This document shows, in pieces, positions 1 to 9,415 of a stretch of 64,000 nt of DNA. The translations under genes were made by a program, and so were the position numbers. The DNA is from Pseudescherichia vulneris NBRC 102420. GTDB lineage: Bacteria; Pseudomonadota; Gammaproteobacteria; Enterobacterales; Enterobacteriaceae. Location of the stretch: assembly GCF_000759795.1 (NCBI RefSeq), contig NZ_BBMZ01000008.1:1-64000 (forward strand), read 5' to 3'. Under the pieces are notes generated by a model, which worked only from the letters and a program-made list of their open reading frames with translations, did not search any database and was not told the DNA's origin. The number at the start of each line of letters is the position of its first letter. Within the stretch, counting starts at the first letter, position 1.

Positions 1-37
1 TTTTTAGTGGTTAAAGTTCGGCACATAGTAAAGAATT

Positions 38-157
38 TGCCTGGCGGCACTAGCGCGGTGGTCCCACCTGACCCCATGCCGAACTCAGAAGTGAAACGCC
101 GTAGCGCCGATGGTAGTGTGGGGTCTCCCCATGCGAGAGTAGGGAACTGCCAGGCAT
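38..157 (+). rRNA. rrf: 5S ribosomal RNA (last gene of an rRNA operon)
   Basis: A 120-nt block starts TGCCTGGCGGC and ends CTGCCAGGCAT, so its two ends pair as the 5S terminal helix. It contains the conserved CCGAACTCAGAAGTGAAACG segment. It is the last gene of an rRNA operon, since a strong terminator follows. Its position next to yhdZ matches the extra 5S (rrfF) of the E. coli rrnD operon. That specific assignment is inferred from the neighbour, because the rest of the operon lies outside the window. Confidence 0.97.
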
Positions 158-170
158 CAAATAAAGCGAA

Positions 171-198
171 GGGCCCAGTCGAAAGACTGGGCCTTTTG
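171..198 (+). terminator. rRNA operon intrinsic terminator
   Basis: A 9-bp stem (GGCCCAGTC / GACTGGGCC) is closed by a GAAA tetraloop and followed by TTTTGTTTT. It sits 14 nt after the 5S 3' end and is the typical rRNA operon terminator. From here to the yhdZ stop at 337 I see no gene. Confidence 0.95.
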
Positions 199-336
199 TT
201 TTACCTGCTGTCTGTCGGCGAGCGCTCTCCTGAGAAGGGACAAACTCCGCCGGGAGCGGTATTTGCACGTTGCGCAGCAACGGCCCGGAGGGCGGCGGGC
301 AGGACGCCCGCCGTAACTGCCAAGCGCAATACGATC

Positions 337-1095
337 CTAATGAATAACCTGCGAAAGAAATGCACGGGTACGTTCTGATTTCGGATGCGCAAAGAACTCT
401 TCAGGCGCAGCCTGCTCGACGATCTCTCCCCGATCCATAAAGATCACGCGGTCAGCAACCGTGCGGGCAAAACCCATCTCGTGCGTCACACACAGCATGG
501 TCATTCCCGACTCCGCCAAACCAATCATGGTATCAAGCACCTCCTTGACCATCTCCGGATCCAGCGCCGAGGTCGGCTCATCAAAGAGCATGATTTTCGG
601 CTTCATGCAGAGCGAACGGGCAATAGCGACGCGCTGCTGCTGACCACCGGAGATCTGACCGGGGAACTTATGCGCATGCTCGGCGATACGCACGCGCTCA
701 AGATAGTGCATCGCCAGCGCTTCGGCTTCTTTCTTCGGCATTTTACGCACCCAGATAGGTGCGAGAGTGCAGTTCTGCAATACTGTCAGGTGTGGGAAGA
801 GGTTAAAGTGCTGAAACACCATCCCCACCTCCTGACGTACCTTCTCAATATTGCGGATATCTTCATTCAGTTCGATGCCATCTACGACGATACGGCCCTG
901 CTGATGCTCTTCCAGATGGTTAATGCAGCGAATGGTTGTTGATTTACCTGATCCGGAAGGACCGCAAAGTACAATACGCTCTCCCTGCTTTACGTTCAGG
1001 TTAATGTCTTTCAGTACATGGAACTGCCCATACCACTTATTGACGTTCTCGAGCGTAATCATCGCGTCGGCAGATTGCATAGTCATATTACTCAT
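337..1095 (-). CDS. yhdZ: Polar amino-acid ABC transporter, ATP-binding subunit
   Basis: 252 aa, the same length as E. coli YhdZ and nearly identical to it as I recall that sequence. Walker A is GPSGSGKST, the ABC signature is SGGQQQR and Walker B is IMLFDEP, followed by the switch His in VTHEMG. It powers uptake of amino acids through the YhdX/YhdY channel on the cytoplasmic face of the inner membrane. It is the last gene of yhdWXYZ and starts 8 nt after yhdY ends. The family corresponds to AapP of the rhizobial general amino-acid permease; the substrate is not shown by sequence. Confidence 0.95.
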   Translation of the reverse strand: MSNMTMQSADAMITLENVNKWYGQFHVLKDINLNVKQGERIVLCGPSGSGKSTTIRCINHLEEHQQGRIVVDGIELNEDIRNIEKVRQEVGMVFQHFNLFPHLTVLQNCTLAPIWVRKMPKKEAEALAMHYLERVRIAEHAHKFPGQISGGQQQRVAIARSLCMKPKIMLFDEPTSALDPEMVKEVLDTMIGLAESGMTMLCVTHEMGFARTVADRVIFMDRGEIVEQAAPEEFFAHPKSERTRAFLSQVIH

Positions 1096-1103
1096 GGTGA
1101 TCC

Positions 1104-2210
1104 TCAGTGTGGTGTACGCCCGGTGTTAAAGCGCTTCTCCAGATGCTGGCTGTAGCGCGACATGCTAAAACAGAAAATCCAGTAGACCAGTGCGGCAAAA
1201 ACGTAGCCTTCCGTCGACATACCTAACCACTCGGGATCGACCGTCGCCTGCTGCACGCTGCTAAAGAGATCGAACAGGCCGATGATGATCACCAGGCTCG
1301 TGTCTTTAAACAGCGCAATGATGGTGTTGACCAACCCTGGGATAACCATCTTCAGGGCTTGAGGAAGGATCACCAGCCCCTGGGTTTTCCAGTAGCCCAG
1401 CGCCAATGATTCGGCGGCTTCATACTGTCCCTTGGGCAGCGCCTGCAACCCGCCTCGTACGACCTCGGCCACGTACGCCGACTGGAATAGAATCACCCCC
1501 ACCAACGCCCGCACCAGCTTATCGATGCTGGTTCCTTCCGCCATGAACAGCGGCAGCATCACCGAGGACATAAACAGCACGGTGATCAGCGGCACGCCCC
1601 GCCAGAACTCAATAAAAATCACAGACAGTATGCGCACCACCGGCATGGTTGAGCGTCGGCCTAGCGCGAGTAAGATCCCCAGCGGCAACGCGCCGGCAAT
1701 CCCGACGGAGGCGATAATCAGTGTCAACGTCAGGCCGCCCCACTGGCGTGTTTCGACACGCTCCAGCCCGAAAAAGCCACCGTACATCAGCCCCCATACA
1801 ACCAGCGGATAGATCACCGCCCAGCAGGCAATGTAGCGTCCGCGTTTAGGCAGCCCATTCCAGAACATCGGTACAATCGAGAGCAGGCCAATCACCAATG
1901 CGGTGTTGATACGCCAGCGCTGGTCATGGGGATAAAGGCCATACATAAACTGGCCGAATCGTTCATGAATAAAGACCCAGCAGGCTCCCTCCTTGGTGCA
2001 GTCAGCACGGGTAGTACCAATCCAGTTCGCCTGAAACAGCGCCCAGTTCAGTAGGGGAGGAATGAGCTCCCACATCAGCCAAAGAGCGACCAGCGTCAGC
2101 AGGCTATTCGACCAGCTGGAGAACAGATTTTTTCGCGCCCACTGGAGATAGCGTCCAGTACCGGCACGGGCCGGGCGCGCGGGGTGAGACAGAAGTGCTT
2201 TTGTCATCAT
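1104..2210 (-). CDS. yhdY: Amino-acid ABC transporter permease
   Basis: 368 aa inner-membrane permease of the HisM/AapM type. A long N-terminal extension with several membrane segments precedes the BPD-transporter core. The coupling-loop motif [24 protein letters not shown], which docks on the ATPase, lies around residues 265-290. It pairs with YhdX to form a heterodimeric channel. The start codon is 6 nt downstream of the yhdX stop, so translation is probably coupled. All features fit an intact subunit. Confidence 0.94.
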   Translation of the reverse strand: MMTKALLSHPARPARAGTGRYLQWARKNLFSSWSNSLLTLVALWLMWELIPPLLNWALFQANWIGTTRADCTKEGACWVFIHERFGQFMYGLYPHDQRWRINTALVIGLLSIVPMFWNGLPKRGRYIACWAVIYPLVVWGLMYGGFFGLERVETRQWGGLTLTLIIASVGIAGALPLGILLALGRRSTMPVVRILSVIFIEFWRGVPLITVLFMSSVMLPLFMAEGTSIDKLVRALVGVILFQSAYVAEVVRGGLQALPKGQYEAAESLALGYWKTQGLVILPQALKMVIPGLVNTIIALFKDTSLVIIIGLFDLFSSVQQATVDPEWLGMSTEGYVFAALVYWIFCFSMSRYSQHLEKRFNTGRTPH

Positions 2211-2216
2211 GGATCC

Positions 2217-3398
2217 TTAGCGCTCGACCAGGGCGATACGACGGTTATAGATGTTCATTAACAGGGAGATCGTCAGGCTAATAATCAGATAGACTGACAT
2301 CGTGATAGCAATCGTCTCGATAGCCTGCCCGGTTTGGTTCAGCACCGTGCCGGCAAACAACGACACCATATCGGGATAACCGATTGCGGCCGCCAGCGAC
2401 GAGTTCTTCACAATGTTGAGATACTGGCTCGTCAGCGGTGGAATAATCACCCGCATCGCCTGCGGGATAATGACCTGGCGCAGCGTCACCGGATTAGGCA
2501 AACCCAGCGAGCGTGCGGCCTCATGCTGCCCAAAGGGCACCGACTGGATACCCGAGCGGATGATTTCGGCAATAAACGCAGAGGTATAAACCGACAGGGC
2601 CAGGGTTAATGCCGCCAGCTCCGGGATCAGCGCCATGCCGCCACGAAAGTTAAAGCCGCGCAGTTCGGGAACATCCCAGTGTAGCGCCGCGCCGAATAGC
2701 CAATGAGACAGCAGCGGTAGCAGAATAATCAACCCGAGCGCGGTGGGCCATGTCCGCCGCAGCTGGCCTGTCTTCATCTGATGTGTCTTGTTAAAGCGGT
2801 ACAGGCCCACGGTAATGGCGACGGCAATCAGCACCGCCACGATAAAGCCACCAATGCCTTCACCAAACGCGGGGGCCGGGATATAGAGTCCACGGTTGCT
2901 GAGAAACGCCAGGTCGAAAGCGCTTACCGCTTGGCGCGGCCCCGGCAGGTTGCGCAGCACGGCAAAATACCAGAAGAAGATCTGCAGCAGCGGCGGGATA
3001 TTACGGAAGGTTTCGATATAGATCGTCGACAGCTTGCGCAGCAGCCAGTTTTCAGACAGGCGTGCAAGGCCGAGGAAGAACCCCAGAAACGAGGCAAAAA
3101 CAATACATAGGGCAGAGACCAGCAGCGTATTGAGCAGGCCGACCAGGAACACGCGTCCATAGGTATCACCCTGCTCGTAATCGATCAGATGCTGAACGAT
3201 ACCGAATCCGGCCCCGCGATCGAGAAAGGCAAAGCCCGAGGTGATACCCCGGTTGCTCAGGTTAGTCACGGTGTTGTGTATCAAATAGATCGCGACGCTG
3301 ACAACGGCCACGATAGCGATGATCTGAAACAGCCAGGCTCGAACCGCGGGGTTAGAAAGGGAGAACGATCCTTTAACGGTTGGGCGGCGTTGGGACAT
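2217..3398 (-). CDS. yhdX: Amino-acid ABC transporter permease
   Basis: 393 aa permease of the AapQ type, matching the E. coli length. The coupling motif (GQHEAARSLGLPNPVTLRQV, then IPQAMR) is present around residues 290-315. Multiple hydrophobic segments begin near residue 20. It forms the membrane channel with YhdY. Upstream, a stable hairpin (3430-3451) separates it from yhdW, a common way to keep the binding-protein message more abundant than the permease message. Confidence 0.94.
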   Translation of the reverse strand: MSQRRPTVKGSFSLSNPAVRAWLFQIIAIVAVVSVAIYLIHNTVTNLSNRGITSGFAFLDRGAGFGIVQHLIDYEQGDTYGRVFLVGLLNTLLVSALCIVFASFLGFFLGLARLSENWLLRKLSTIYIETFRNIPPLLQIFFWYFAVLRNLPGPRQAVSAFDLAFLSNRGLYIPAPAFGEGIGGFIVAVLIAVAITVGLYRFNKTHQMKTGQLRRTWPTALGLIILLPLLSHWLFGAALHWDVPELRGFNFRGGMALIPELAALTLALSVYTSAFIAEIIRSGIQSVPFGQHEAARSLGLPNPVTLRQVIIPQAMRVIIPPLTSQYLNIVKNSSLAAAIGYPDMVSLFAGTVLNQTGQAIETIAITMSVYLIISLTISLLMNIYNRRIALVER

Positions 3399-3429
3399 AG
3401 GAAAACCTCGGTAACCTTAACTCTGGGCT

Positions 3430-3451
3430 GGGCACTGCCTGCGCAGTGCCC
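3430..3451 (-). promoter_or_regulatory. Intercistronic stem-loop between yhdW and yhdX
   Basis: A perfect 9-bp stem GGGCACTGC / GCAGTGCCC with a 4-nt loop and no T-run on the minus strand. Its position in the 85-nt gap after the binding-protein gene suggests a partial terminator or a 3'-end stabiliser of the yhdW message (inference). Confidence 0.7.
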
Positions 3452-3483
3452 GTTACAGCACTCTACCTTAGCGTACCGGTAGC

Positions 3484-4509
3484 TTAGCGCACCGGTGGTG
3501 CGTACTGGATCCCGCCGTTGTTCCAGAGGTTATTCTGGCCGCGTTTGATCTTCAGCGGACTTTCCGATCCCACGTTACGCTCGAAGATTTCAGCGTAGTT
3601 ACCGACTTTCTTGATAATGTTGTAGGCCCATTTGTTATCAAGCTTCAGGTCCTTGCCGTAGTCGCCCTCTTTGCCTAACAGATGCGCCATATCTGGGGTT
3701 GCTGGGTTAGCCGCTTTCTCGTCAACGTTTTTAGAGGTGATGCCCATCTCCTCTGCGTTCAGCATTGCGAACAGGGTCCAGCGAACGATGGAGAACCACT
3801 CTTCGTCACCGCGACGAACCACCGGGCCCAGCGGCTCTTTGGAGATCACTTCCGGCAGAACGATCCACTCGCCCGGCGTGCTCAGCTTGATGCGCAGCGC
3901 ATAGAGCTGGGACTGGTCAGACGCCAGGGTATCGCAGCGGCCGGACTCCAGCGCCTTCGCAGACTCATCGGAGCGGTCAAAGGTGACCGGGGTATACTTC
4001 ATGTTGTTGGATTTGAAATAGTCCGCCACGTTCAGCTCGGTATCGGTACCGGCCTGGATGCAGACCGTCGCGCCATCCAGCTCTTTGGCACTCTTCAGGC
4101 CCGCTTTATTATGGGTGAGGAAGCCGATGCCGTCATAGTAGGTCACGCCGGTGAACGCCATGCCCATACCCGCATCGCGAGAAGAGGTCCAGGTAGTATT
4201 ACGCGACAGCACGTCCACTTCCCCAGACTGCAGGGCGGTGAAGCGCTCTTTCGCCGTCAGCGGGGTGTACTTCACTTTGGTGTCATCGCCAAAGACGGCA
4301 GCGGCGACGCCACGGCAGACGTCCACGTCAATCCCGGTAAACTTGCCGTTGGCATCTGCATAGGAGAAACCTGGCAGCCCATCGCTGATACCGCACTGTA
4401 CAAAGCCTTTACTCTTTACGGCATCCAGCGTTGCGCCAGCATGTGCCTGGTTTACAACAGCAAACAGCGCACCGGCGGCAGCCAGGCTGGCGATCGTCAT
4501 CTTTTTCAT
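3484..4509 (-). CDS. yhdW: Periplasmic amino-acid-binding protein
   Basis: 341 aa solute-binding protein of SBP family 3 (AapJ-like). A signal peptide runs to about residue 24 (cleavage after NQAHA). The family signature GIDVDVCRGVAAAVFGD lies around residues 58-75. It delivers the amino acid to YhdXYZ. The reading frame is complete here, whereas in E. coli K-12 the homologue is annotated as a pseudogene (my recollection). It is the first gene of the operon, preceded by a 380-bp gene-free interval with a sigma-54 promoter at 4598-4613. Confidence 0.94.
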   Translation of the reverse strand: MKKMTIASLAAAGALFAVVNQAHAGATLDAVKSKGFVQCGISDGLPGFSYADANGKFTGIDVDVCRGVAAAVFGDDTKVKYTPLTAKERFTALQSGEVDVLSRNTTWTSSRDAGMGMAFTGVTYYDGIGFLTHNKAGLKSAKELDGATVCIQAGTDTELNVADYFKSNNMKYTPVTFDRSDESAKALESGRCDTLASDQSQLYALRIKLSTPGEWIVLPEVISKEPLGPVVRRGDEEWFSIVRWTLFAMLNAEEMGITSKNVDEKAANPATPDMAHLLGKEGDYGKDLKLDNKWAYNIIKKVGNYAEIFERNVGSESPLKIKRGQNNLWNNGGIQYAPPVR

Positions 4510-4597
4510 AATGCATCCTGTGTGGCGAAATTATTGTTATAAAGAGGCGCTCGGGAGACGCCTGAAACCTGTCTGTGGCGTTGGCCATACTCTCTAA

Positions 4598-4613
4598 AGC
4601 AAAGGTAGTGCCA
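4598..4613 (-). promoter_or_regulatory. Sigma-54 (-24/-12) promoter of yhdWXYZ
   Basis: On the minus strand TGGCACTACCTTTGCT matches the sigma-54 consensus TGGCAC-N5-TTGCT. The invariant GG and GC are separated by exactly 10 nt. It lies about 90 nt upstream of yhdW. RpoN-dependent, nitrogen-limited transcription fits an amino-acid scavenging importer. Confidence 0.85.
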
Positions 4614-4685
4614 GGTTTGCGGAAGGCGGAAAAGGGGAGTTCTCCCCGCAATATGCAGAGTGTAGACAGGAAAAAAAGCATCTAG

Positions 4686-4702
4686 CGCTCCGTCATGGTG
4701 CG
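4686..4702. promoter_or_regulatory. Weaker NtrC-like site upstream of yhdW
   Basis: CGCTCC-GTCAT-GGTGCG matches 9 of 12 consensus positions of TGCACC-N5-GGTGCA. It lies about 75-90 bp upstream of the -24 element, a usual enhancer position. Confidence 0.5.
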
Positions 4703-4840
4703 AAATTCAAACCTACGCCACAAAACAGAGCAAAATAGTTTCGCTACGGAAGGATTAAAAACAGCAGGATGGAAAAAGCGCGAAAAAACGGTGGGGTGTT
4801 TGAACCAGAAAGCGCCGCAATTTTAACAGGGCAGCAGAAT

Positions 4841-4857
4841 TGCACCGGGGCGGAGCA
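4841..4857. promoter_or_regulatory. Strong NtrC-like enhancer site upstream of yhdW
   Basis: TGCACC-GGGGC-GGAGCA matches 11 of 12 positions of the NtrC dyad TGCACC-N5-GGTGCA. It lies about 230 bp upstream of the sigma-54 promoter. With the weaker site at 4686 it makes a plausible NtrC enhancer. Confidence 0.7.
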
Positions 4858-4885
4858 AAAAAGAAGGCGTGGGAAGCCACGCCTT
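4857..4885 (-). terminator. yhdV intrinsic terminator
   Basis: A 9-bp stem AAGGCGTGG / CCACGCCTT with a 4-nt loop is followed on the minus strand by a run of T (A-run 4857-4862 on the plus strand). It lies just after the yhdV stop codon. Confidence 0.88.
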
Positions 4886-4893
4886 GAGTCAGA

Positions 4894-5115
4894 TTATTTG
4901 GTTAAGGCCACAATACCCAGCGTCAGGCCAGCAATCGCGGCAGCGCCGCCAGCAACAGCCCCTGCGGTTTCCCAGTTATCCTGAGTCGTTCCTTTCATAC
5001 AGGTATTGGTATGCACCAGTCGGCCCTGATCGTCATAGGTTGGTACACACGGAGAGTCATGGGCACAGCCTGCAAGAACGGTAGATAACAGTGCAACGGC
5101 AATTAATTTTTTCAT
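4894..5115 (-). CDS. yhdV: Small outer-membrane-type lipoprotein YhdV
   Basis: 73 aa from the ATG at 5115. An upstream ATG at 5127 is in frame, but the Shine-Dalgarno GAGGTGA abuts it and is correctly spaced only for the ATGAAAAAA start. The signal peptide ends in the lipobox LAGC (Cys about residue 17), so it should be lipidated and processed by Lsp. The C-terminal half contains a Gly/Ala-rich hydrophobic stretch (GAVAGGAAAIAGLTLGIVAL) like small glycine-zipper lipoproteins. Function is unknown. It sits between the amino-acid importer and the efflux regulator, as in E. coli. Confidence 0.88.
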   Translation of the reverse strand: MKKLIAVALLSTVLAGCAHDSPCVPTYDDQGRLVHTNTCMKGTTQDNWETAGAVAGGAAAIAGLTLGIVALTK

Positions 5116-5278
5116 GGTCACATTCACCTCATTTATGTGAATGGCGGTATTGTACCACCGGCCGCGGCGGGAACTTATGCCTCTATTCTTACAAAGCGTG
5201 TCTAATGTAAAAAAGATGGAGAGAAACGGCTCCGAAGAGCGGATTAAGGAGAAAAGATGGAGCTGGAGCGCTCTGGGG

Positions 5279-5923
5279 TTATGCGCTTAGCTTAACTTTT
5301 CTCTCGTCAGGCGTCGTGCGCAGCATAACCAGCAGTCCGTCAACCAGCTGTGGTGCCAGCGCGGCAAGGTCGAAAGACTTGCCCAGCATCAGCCAGTTTT
5401 TAACAATTCCGCTCAGGTACCCCTGGATGATTATCAGCGCTGTATCCACGCTGCCGCTTAAAAACTGCGGATCCTGCTGCTGGCACTTTTCTAACATCTC
5501 GGCAACGTTTACAGGATTAAAAAAGAGACGTTCACGTATCTCCGCTTCCGACGTCATATTTTGTGTAAATTCGCATTTATGGTAAAGAATTTCTACGAGC
5601 GCTTGTTCGAAGGGGCTTGTTGCAATTAAATGCAGGGCTTCTGTTAGGCTATGGCGGAATAGTCCTTGTGGATCGTTGCTAAAATGTAACCGCGCTTTAC
5701 GATCTATCCGCTCTCTTAGCGGTCGTTGCTCCTGCCAGATAGCGTTAAATAATTCTGTTTTATTTGTAAAATGCCAGTAAATAGCACCGCGCGTCATATT
5801 TGCTGCGCAGGCGATATCATCCAGCGTCGTATTGGAAAAGCCCTGCTGCGCGAATGTTAAAATAGCGGTATCGATTAATAGCTGCCGTGTTTTGGCTGCC
5901 TCTTCTTTCGTCTTTTTCGCCAT
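5279..5923 (-). CDS. acrS: TetR-family repressor of the acrEF-type efflux locus
   Basis: 214 aa from the MAKKTKEEAAKTRQLL start. The frame is open further upstream to 6025, but family alignment (AcrS/EnvR about 220 aa) and the Lys-rich N-terminus argue for 5923. The TetR helix-turn-helix is at about residues 28-50 (TTLDDIACAANMTRGAIYWHFTNKTELFN, nearly the AcrR/AcrS sequence). It diverges from the first RND pump gene. AcrS is known in E. coli to repress acrAB; here it may also act on the adjacent pumps. Confidence 0.9.
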   Translation of the reverse strand: MAKKTKEEAAKTRQLLIDTAILTFAQQGFSNTTLDDIACAANMTRGAIYWHFTNKTELFNAIWQEQRPLRERIDRKARLHFSNDPQGLFRHSLTEALHLIATSPFEQALVEILYHKCEFTQNMTSEAEIRERLFFNPVNVAEMLEKCQQQDPQFLSGSVDTALIIIQGYLSGIVKNWLMLGKSFDLAALAPQLVDGLLVMLRTTPDERKVKLSA

Positions 5924-6162
5924 GCTTGTCACCGTCAGGCCAAAAGCGTGATTTACATTTGTTGAATAAAATATACCCGGAAACGTACTATCTATCCTTG
6001 CATTTTTTTGTTGTTCATTCAACATAGCGCCACTATTTTCGCTATGCGTTAATAAATATTCATTCCATGAATGTTATTAAATAAAGTATTTATTTGGGTA
6101 ATGAATGCTGACGCCATTCGGTAATAAATCCGGTGATGAAAGAGAAAAGGTAATACGTTTAT
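5924..6162. promoter_or_regulatory. Divergent acrS / RND-pump control region with TetR-like inverted repeats
   Basis: This 239-bp AT-rich interval separates acrS from the pump gene. It holds TGTTG-N6-CAACA at 6009-6024 and ATTCAT-TCC-ATGAAT at 6058-6072. At 5953-5966 TTACATTTGTTGAA resembles the centre of the known AcrR operator (ACATTTGTGAAT). These are candidate AcrS/AcrR sites; no clear -10/-35 pair was assigned. Confidence 0.55.
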
Positions 6163-9100
6163 ATGGCAAAGTTCTTTATCGACCGCCCAATTTTCGCCTG
6201 GGTACTGGCGATTATTTTGATGCTGGCAGGCGCGCTGGCCGTCATTAAGCTGCCTGTTGCGCAGTATCCCACGATTGCACCGCCCGCCATTGCCATTAAC
6301 GCTACCTATCCCGGCGCGGATGCGCAGACCGTGCAGGACACGGTCACCCAGGTGATCGAGCAGAACATGAACGGCCTCGATAACCTAATGTATATGTCCT
6401 CGACCAGCGACTCCTCGGGCGGCGTCACGGTTACCTTAACCTTTAATTCCGGGACCGATCCCGATATCGCCCAGGTTCAGGTGCAGAACAAGCTGCAGCT
6501 CGCTATGCCGCTGCTGCCGCAGGAGGTACAGCAGCAGGGTATCAACGTCAAAAAATCGAGCAGCAACTTCCTGCTGGTCATGGGCTTTATTTCAGATGAT
6601 GGCAGCATGTCGCAGGACGATATTGCCGACTACATCTCTTCTAATATCAAGGATCCGGTGAGCCGCACGGAAGGGGTCGGCGACGTTCAGCTGTTTGGCG
6701 CGCAGTATGCGATGCGTATCTGGCTCGATCCCAGCAAGCTCAACCAGTATCAGCTGACTACCCTCGACGTAGTCAATGAAATCAAAGCGCAGAACAGCCA
6801 GATTGCTGCCGGGCAGCTGGGGGGAACACCCTCGCCAGCAACGCAGCAGCTTAACGCCTCGATTATCGCCCAGACCCGTCTGCGGACGCCGCAGGAGTTT
6901 GGCAACATTACCTTAAAAGTGCAGGCGGATGGTTCGCGCGTGCTGCTGCACGACGTTGCCCGCATTGAGCGCGGCGGTGAAAACTACAACGTCGTGGCCC
7001 GCTATAATGGAAAACCCTCGGCGGGGCTGGGTATTAAGCTGGCAACGGGGGCGAATGCACTCTCCACTGCCGATGCGGTAAAACAGCAGATGGCACACCT
7101 GCAGTCCTATTTTCCGCATGGCCTGAAGCTCGTCTATAGCTACGACACGACGCCGTTTATCAATATCTCCATCCGGGAAGTGTTTAAAACGCTGTTTGAA
7201 GCGATCGTGCTGGTCTTCCTGGTGATGTATCTCTTCCTGCAAAACCTGCGTGCGACGCTGATCCCCACCATCGCCGTGCCGGTGGTGCTGCTAGGAACCT
7301 TTGCCGTACTGGCGGCGTTTGGCTACTCCATCAACACGCTCACTATGTTTGGCATGGTATTGGCCATCGGCCTGCTGGTGGATGACGCCATTGTCGTTGT
7401 CGAAAACGTCGAGCGCGTGATGACTGACGAAGGGCTGCCGCCAAAGGAGGCCACGCAGAAGTCGATGAGCCAGATCCAGGGCGCACTGGTAGGCATTGCG
7501 ATGGTGCTCTCTGCGGTCTTTATCCCCATGGCTTTTTTTGGCGGATCGACGGGGGTCATCTACCGGCAGTTCTCTATCACCATCGTCTCGGCGATGGCGC
7601 TCTCGGTGCTGGTCGCCCTGATCCTGACCCCCGCCCTGTGCGCAACGCTGCTTAAGCCGGTGCAGCATGAGAAGACCCATCGGCTGTTTAGCCGCTTCAA
7701 TCACCTGTTTGAGCAGAGCACCCAGCACTATACCGGCAGCGTGCAGAAGCTGCTCCACTGTACGGGGCGGTATATCGTTGTTTATGTTGTGATCGTGATT
7801 GGAATGGCCGTGCTGTTCCTGCGGCTGCCGACCTCGTTTTTACCCGAAGAGGATCAGGGCGTATTTCTGACGATGGTCACGCTGCCTGCTGGCGCGACGC
7901 AGGCGCGAACGGAAAAGATCATGCGCGAGGTAACGGATTACTACCTGACGAAAGAGAAAAACAACGTCGATTCCGTTTTTACCGTCACCGGCTTTGGTCT
8001 GAACGGTAAAGGACAGAACAACGGTCTGGCCTTTGTACGCCTGATGCCGTGGGCGCAGCGGGAAGCCAAAGAGGATCGCGTTGGCGCTATTGTCAGCCGG
8101 GCCACGAAAGCCTTTAGCCGCATCAAGGATGGGATGGTTTTCGCCTTCAACCTGCCGGCGATTACCGAACTGGGCACCGCCACCGGGTTCGACTTTGAGC
8201 TGATCGATCAGGCGGGGCTGGGCCATACGGCGCTGACCGCCGCGCGTAACCAGCTGCTGATGCAGGCGGCACAGCATCCGGACATGCTGGTCAGGACGCG
8301 GCCCAACGGTCTGGAAGATATGCCCCAGTTCAAGCTTAACGTCGATCAGGAGAAAGCTCAGGCGCTGGGCGTCTCGCTGAGCGATATCAATAGCACCATC
8401 GCCACCGCGTTGGGCAGCACCTACGTTAACGACTTTATTGATAACGGGCGCGTAAAAAAGGTCTATGCCCAGGCCGATGCCCCTTATCGCATGATGCCGG
8501 ATGACATTAACACCTGGTACGTTCGCAACCGGGCCGGCGGCATGGTGCCGTTCTCTAGCTTCTCCAGCGCCCGCTGGATCCAGGGTTCACCTCGCCTGGA
8601 ACGCTATAACGGCCTGCCGTCTATGGAGATCCTCGGCGAGGCCGCGCCCGGCAAAAGCAGCGGTGAAGCGATGAAGCTCATGGAGACGCTGGCGTCGCAG
8701 CTGCCTGCGGGGGTGGGTTTTGACTGGACCGGCATGTCCTATCAGGAGCGGCTGTCGGGTAATCAGGCTCCGGCGCTGTACGCTATTTCGCTGGTGGTGG
8801 TTTTCCTCTGCCTCGCTGCCCTGTATGAGAGCTGGTCAATTCCCTTCTCGGTCATGCTGGTTGTGCCGCTGGGTGTGGTAGGGGCGCTGCTGGCAGCCAG
8901 CCTGCGCGGTCTGAGTAACGACGTCTACTTCCAGGTAGGGCTGCTCACCACCATCGGGCTATCAGCAAAAAACGCCATTCTGATCGTCGAGTTTGCCAAA
9001 GACCTGATGGATAAAGAGCACAAAAGCCTTATTGAGGCCACGCTTGAAGCGGTCAGAATGCGTCTGCGTCCTATTCTGATGACCTCCCTGGCCTTTATTT

Positions 9101-9285
9101 TAGGCGTTATGCCGCTGGTGCTCAGCACCGGTGCAGGCAGCGGCGCGCAAAATGCGGTCGGCACGGGCGTAATGGGTGGAATGATCGCGGCAACGCTGCT
9201 GGCAATATTCTTTGTACCGGTATTTTTTGTCGTCGTCTGTCGGCGTTTAACAAGATCGAGCCACGCGAATGTACAGCAGCAATAA
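6163..9285 (+). CDS. RND multidrug efflux pump subunit (AcrB/AcrF family), first copy
   Basis: 1040 aa hydrophobe/amphiphile RND transporter that expels drugs across both membranes with an adaptor and TolC. The N-terminus [20 protein letters not shown] is typical. The proton-relay aspartates lie in [14 protein letters not shown] (about residues 407-408), the relay Lys in [16 protein letters not shown] and the Arg in [22 protein letters not shown]. It lacks its own adaptor gene upstream and is followed after 130 bp by the adaptor and a second RND gene. The C-terminus ([15 protein letters not shown]) differs from the second copy. All functional residues checked are intact. It is an acrF/acrB-type paralogue; I give no symbol because either copy could be the orthologue of acrF. 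Confidence 0.95.
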   Translation: MAKFFIDRPIFAWVLAIILMLAGALAVIKLPVAQYPTIAPPAIAINATYPGADAQTVQDTVTQVIEQNMNGLDNLMYMSSTSDSSGGVTVTLTFNSGTDPDIAQVQVQNKLQLAMPLLPQEVQQQGINVKKSSSNFLLVMGFISDDGSMSQDDIADYISSNIKDPVSRTEGVGDVQLFGAQYAMRIWLDPSKLNQYQLTTLDVVNEIKAQNSQIAAGQLGGTPSPATQQLNASIIAQTRLRTPQEFGNITLKVQADGSRVLLHDVARIERGGENYNVVARYNGKPSAGLGIKLATGANALSTADAVKQQMAHLQSYFPHGLKLVYSYDTTPFINISIREVFKTLFEAIVLVFLVMYLFLQNLRATLIPTIAVPVVLLGTFAVLAAFGYSINTLTMFGMVLAIGLLVDDAIVVVENVERVMTDEGLPPKEATQKSMSQIQGALVGIAMVLSAVFIPMAFFGGSTGVIYRQFSITIVSAMALSVLVALILTPALCATLLKPVQHEKTHRLFSRFNHLFEQSTQHYTGSVQKLLHCTGRYIVVYVVIVIGMAVLFLRLPTSFLPEEDQGVFLTMVTLPAGATQARTEKIMREVTDYYLTKEKNNVDSVFTVTGFGLNGKGQNNGLAFVRLMPWAQREAKEDRVGAIVSRATKAFSRIKDGMVFAFNLPAITELGTATGFDFELIDQAGLGHTALTAARNQLLMQAAQHPDMLVRTRPNGLEDMPQFKLNVDQEKAQALGVSLSDINSTIATALGSTYVNDFIDNGRVKKVYAQADAPYRMMPDDINTWYVRNRAGGMVPFSSFSSARWIQGSPRLERYNGLPSMEILGEAAPGKSSGEAMKLMETLASQLPAGVGFDWTGMSYQERLSGNQAPALYAISLVVVFLCLAALYESWSIPFSVMLVVPLGVVGALLAASLRGLSNDVYFQVGLLTTIGLSAKNAILIVEFAKDLMDKEHKSLIEATLEAVRMRLRPILMTSLAFILGVMPLVLSTGAGSGAQNAVGTGVMGGMIAATLLAIFFVPVFFVVVCRRLTRSSHANVQQQ

Positions 9286-9415
9286 CTATTTCTCTTTCCG
9301 ATGAGCCATTAATTATTCATCGGGCTGATTAAATAATCTCATTTATTGATGTGAATTATTTTTTATCGTGGATTTTTGCGGTTAGCGCCGTGCGTTGTGT
9401 TTTTGAGGAACTGCA
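9286..9415 (+). other. Gap between RND1 and adaptor, with a 7-bp stem-loop
   Basis: This 130-bp AT-rich spacer begins with an imperfect hairpin CCGATGA...TCATCGG (about 9299-9322) lacking a T-run. A good ribosome-binding site GAGGA stands 6 nt before the adaptor ATG. The gap is much longer than the 26-bp adaptor-RND2 gap, so a separate promoter for the adaptor is possible but not demonstrated. Confidence 0.5.

Noticed and set aside
7-378. 123-aa ORF across the 5S gene
   Set aside because: It overlaps the 5S rRNA and its terminator.
9299-9322. Hairpin after the first RND gene as a transcription terminator
   Set aside because: Stem of only 7 bp, large loop and no T-run; kept only as a note in the spacer feature.
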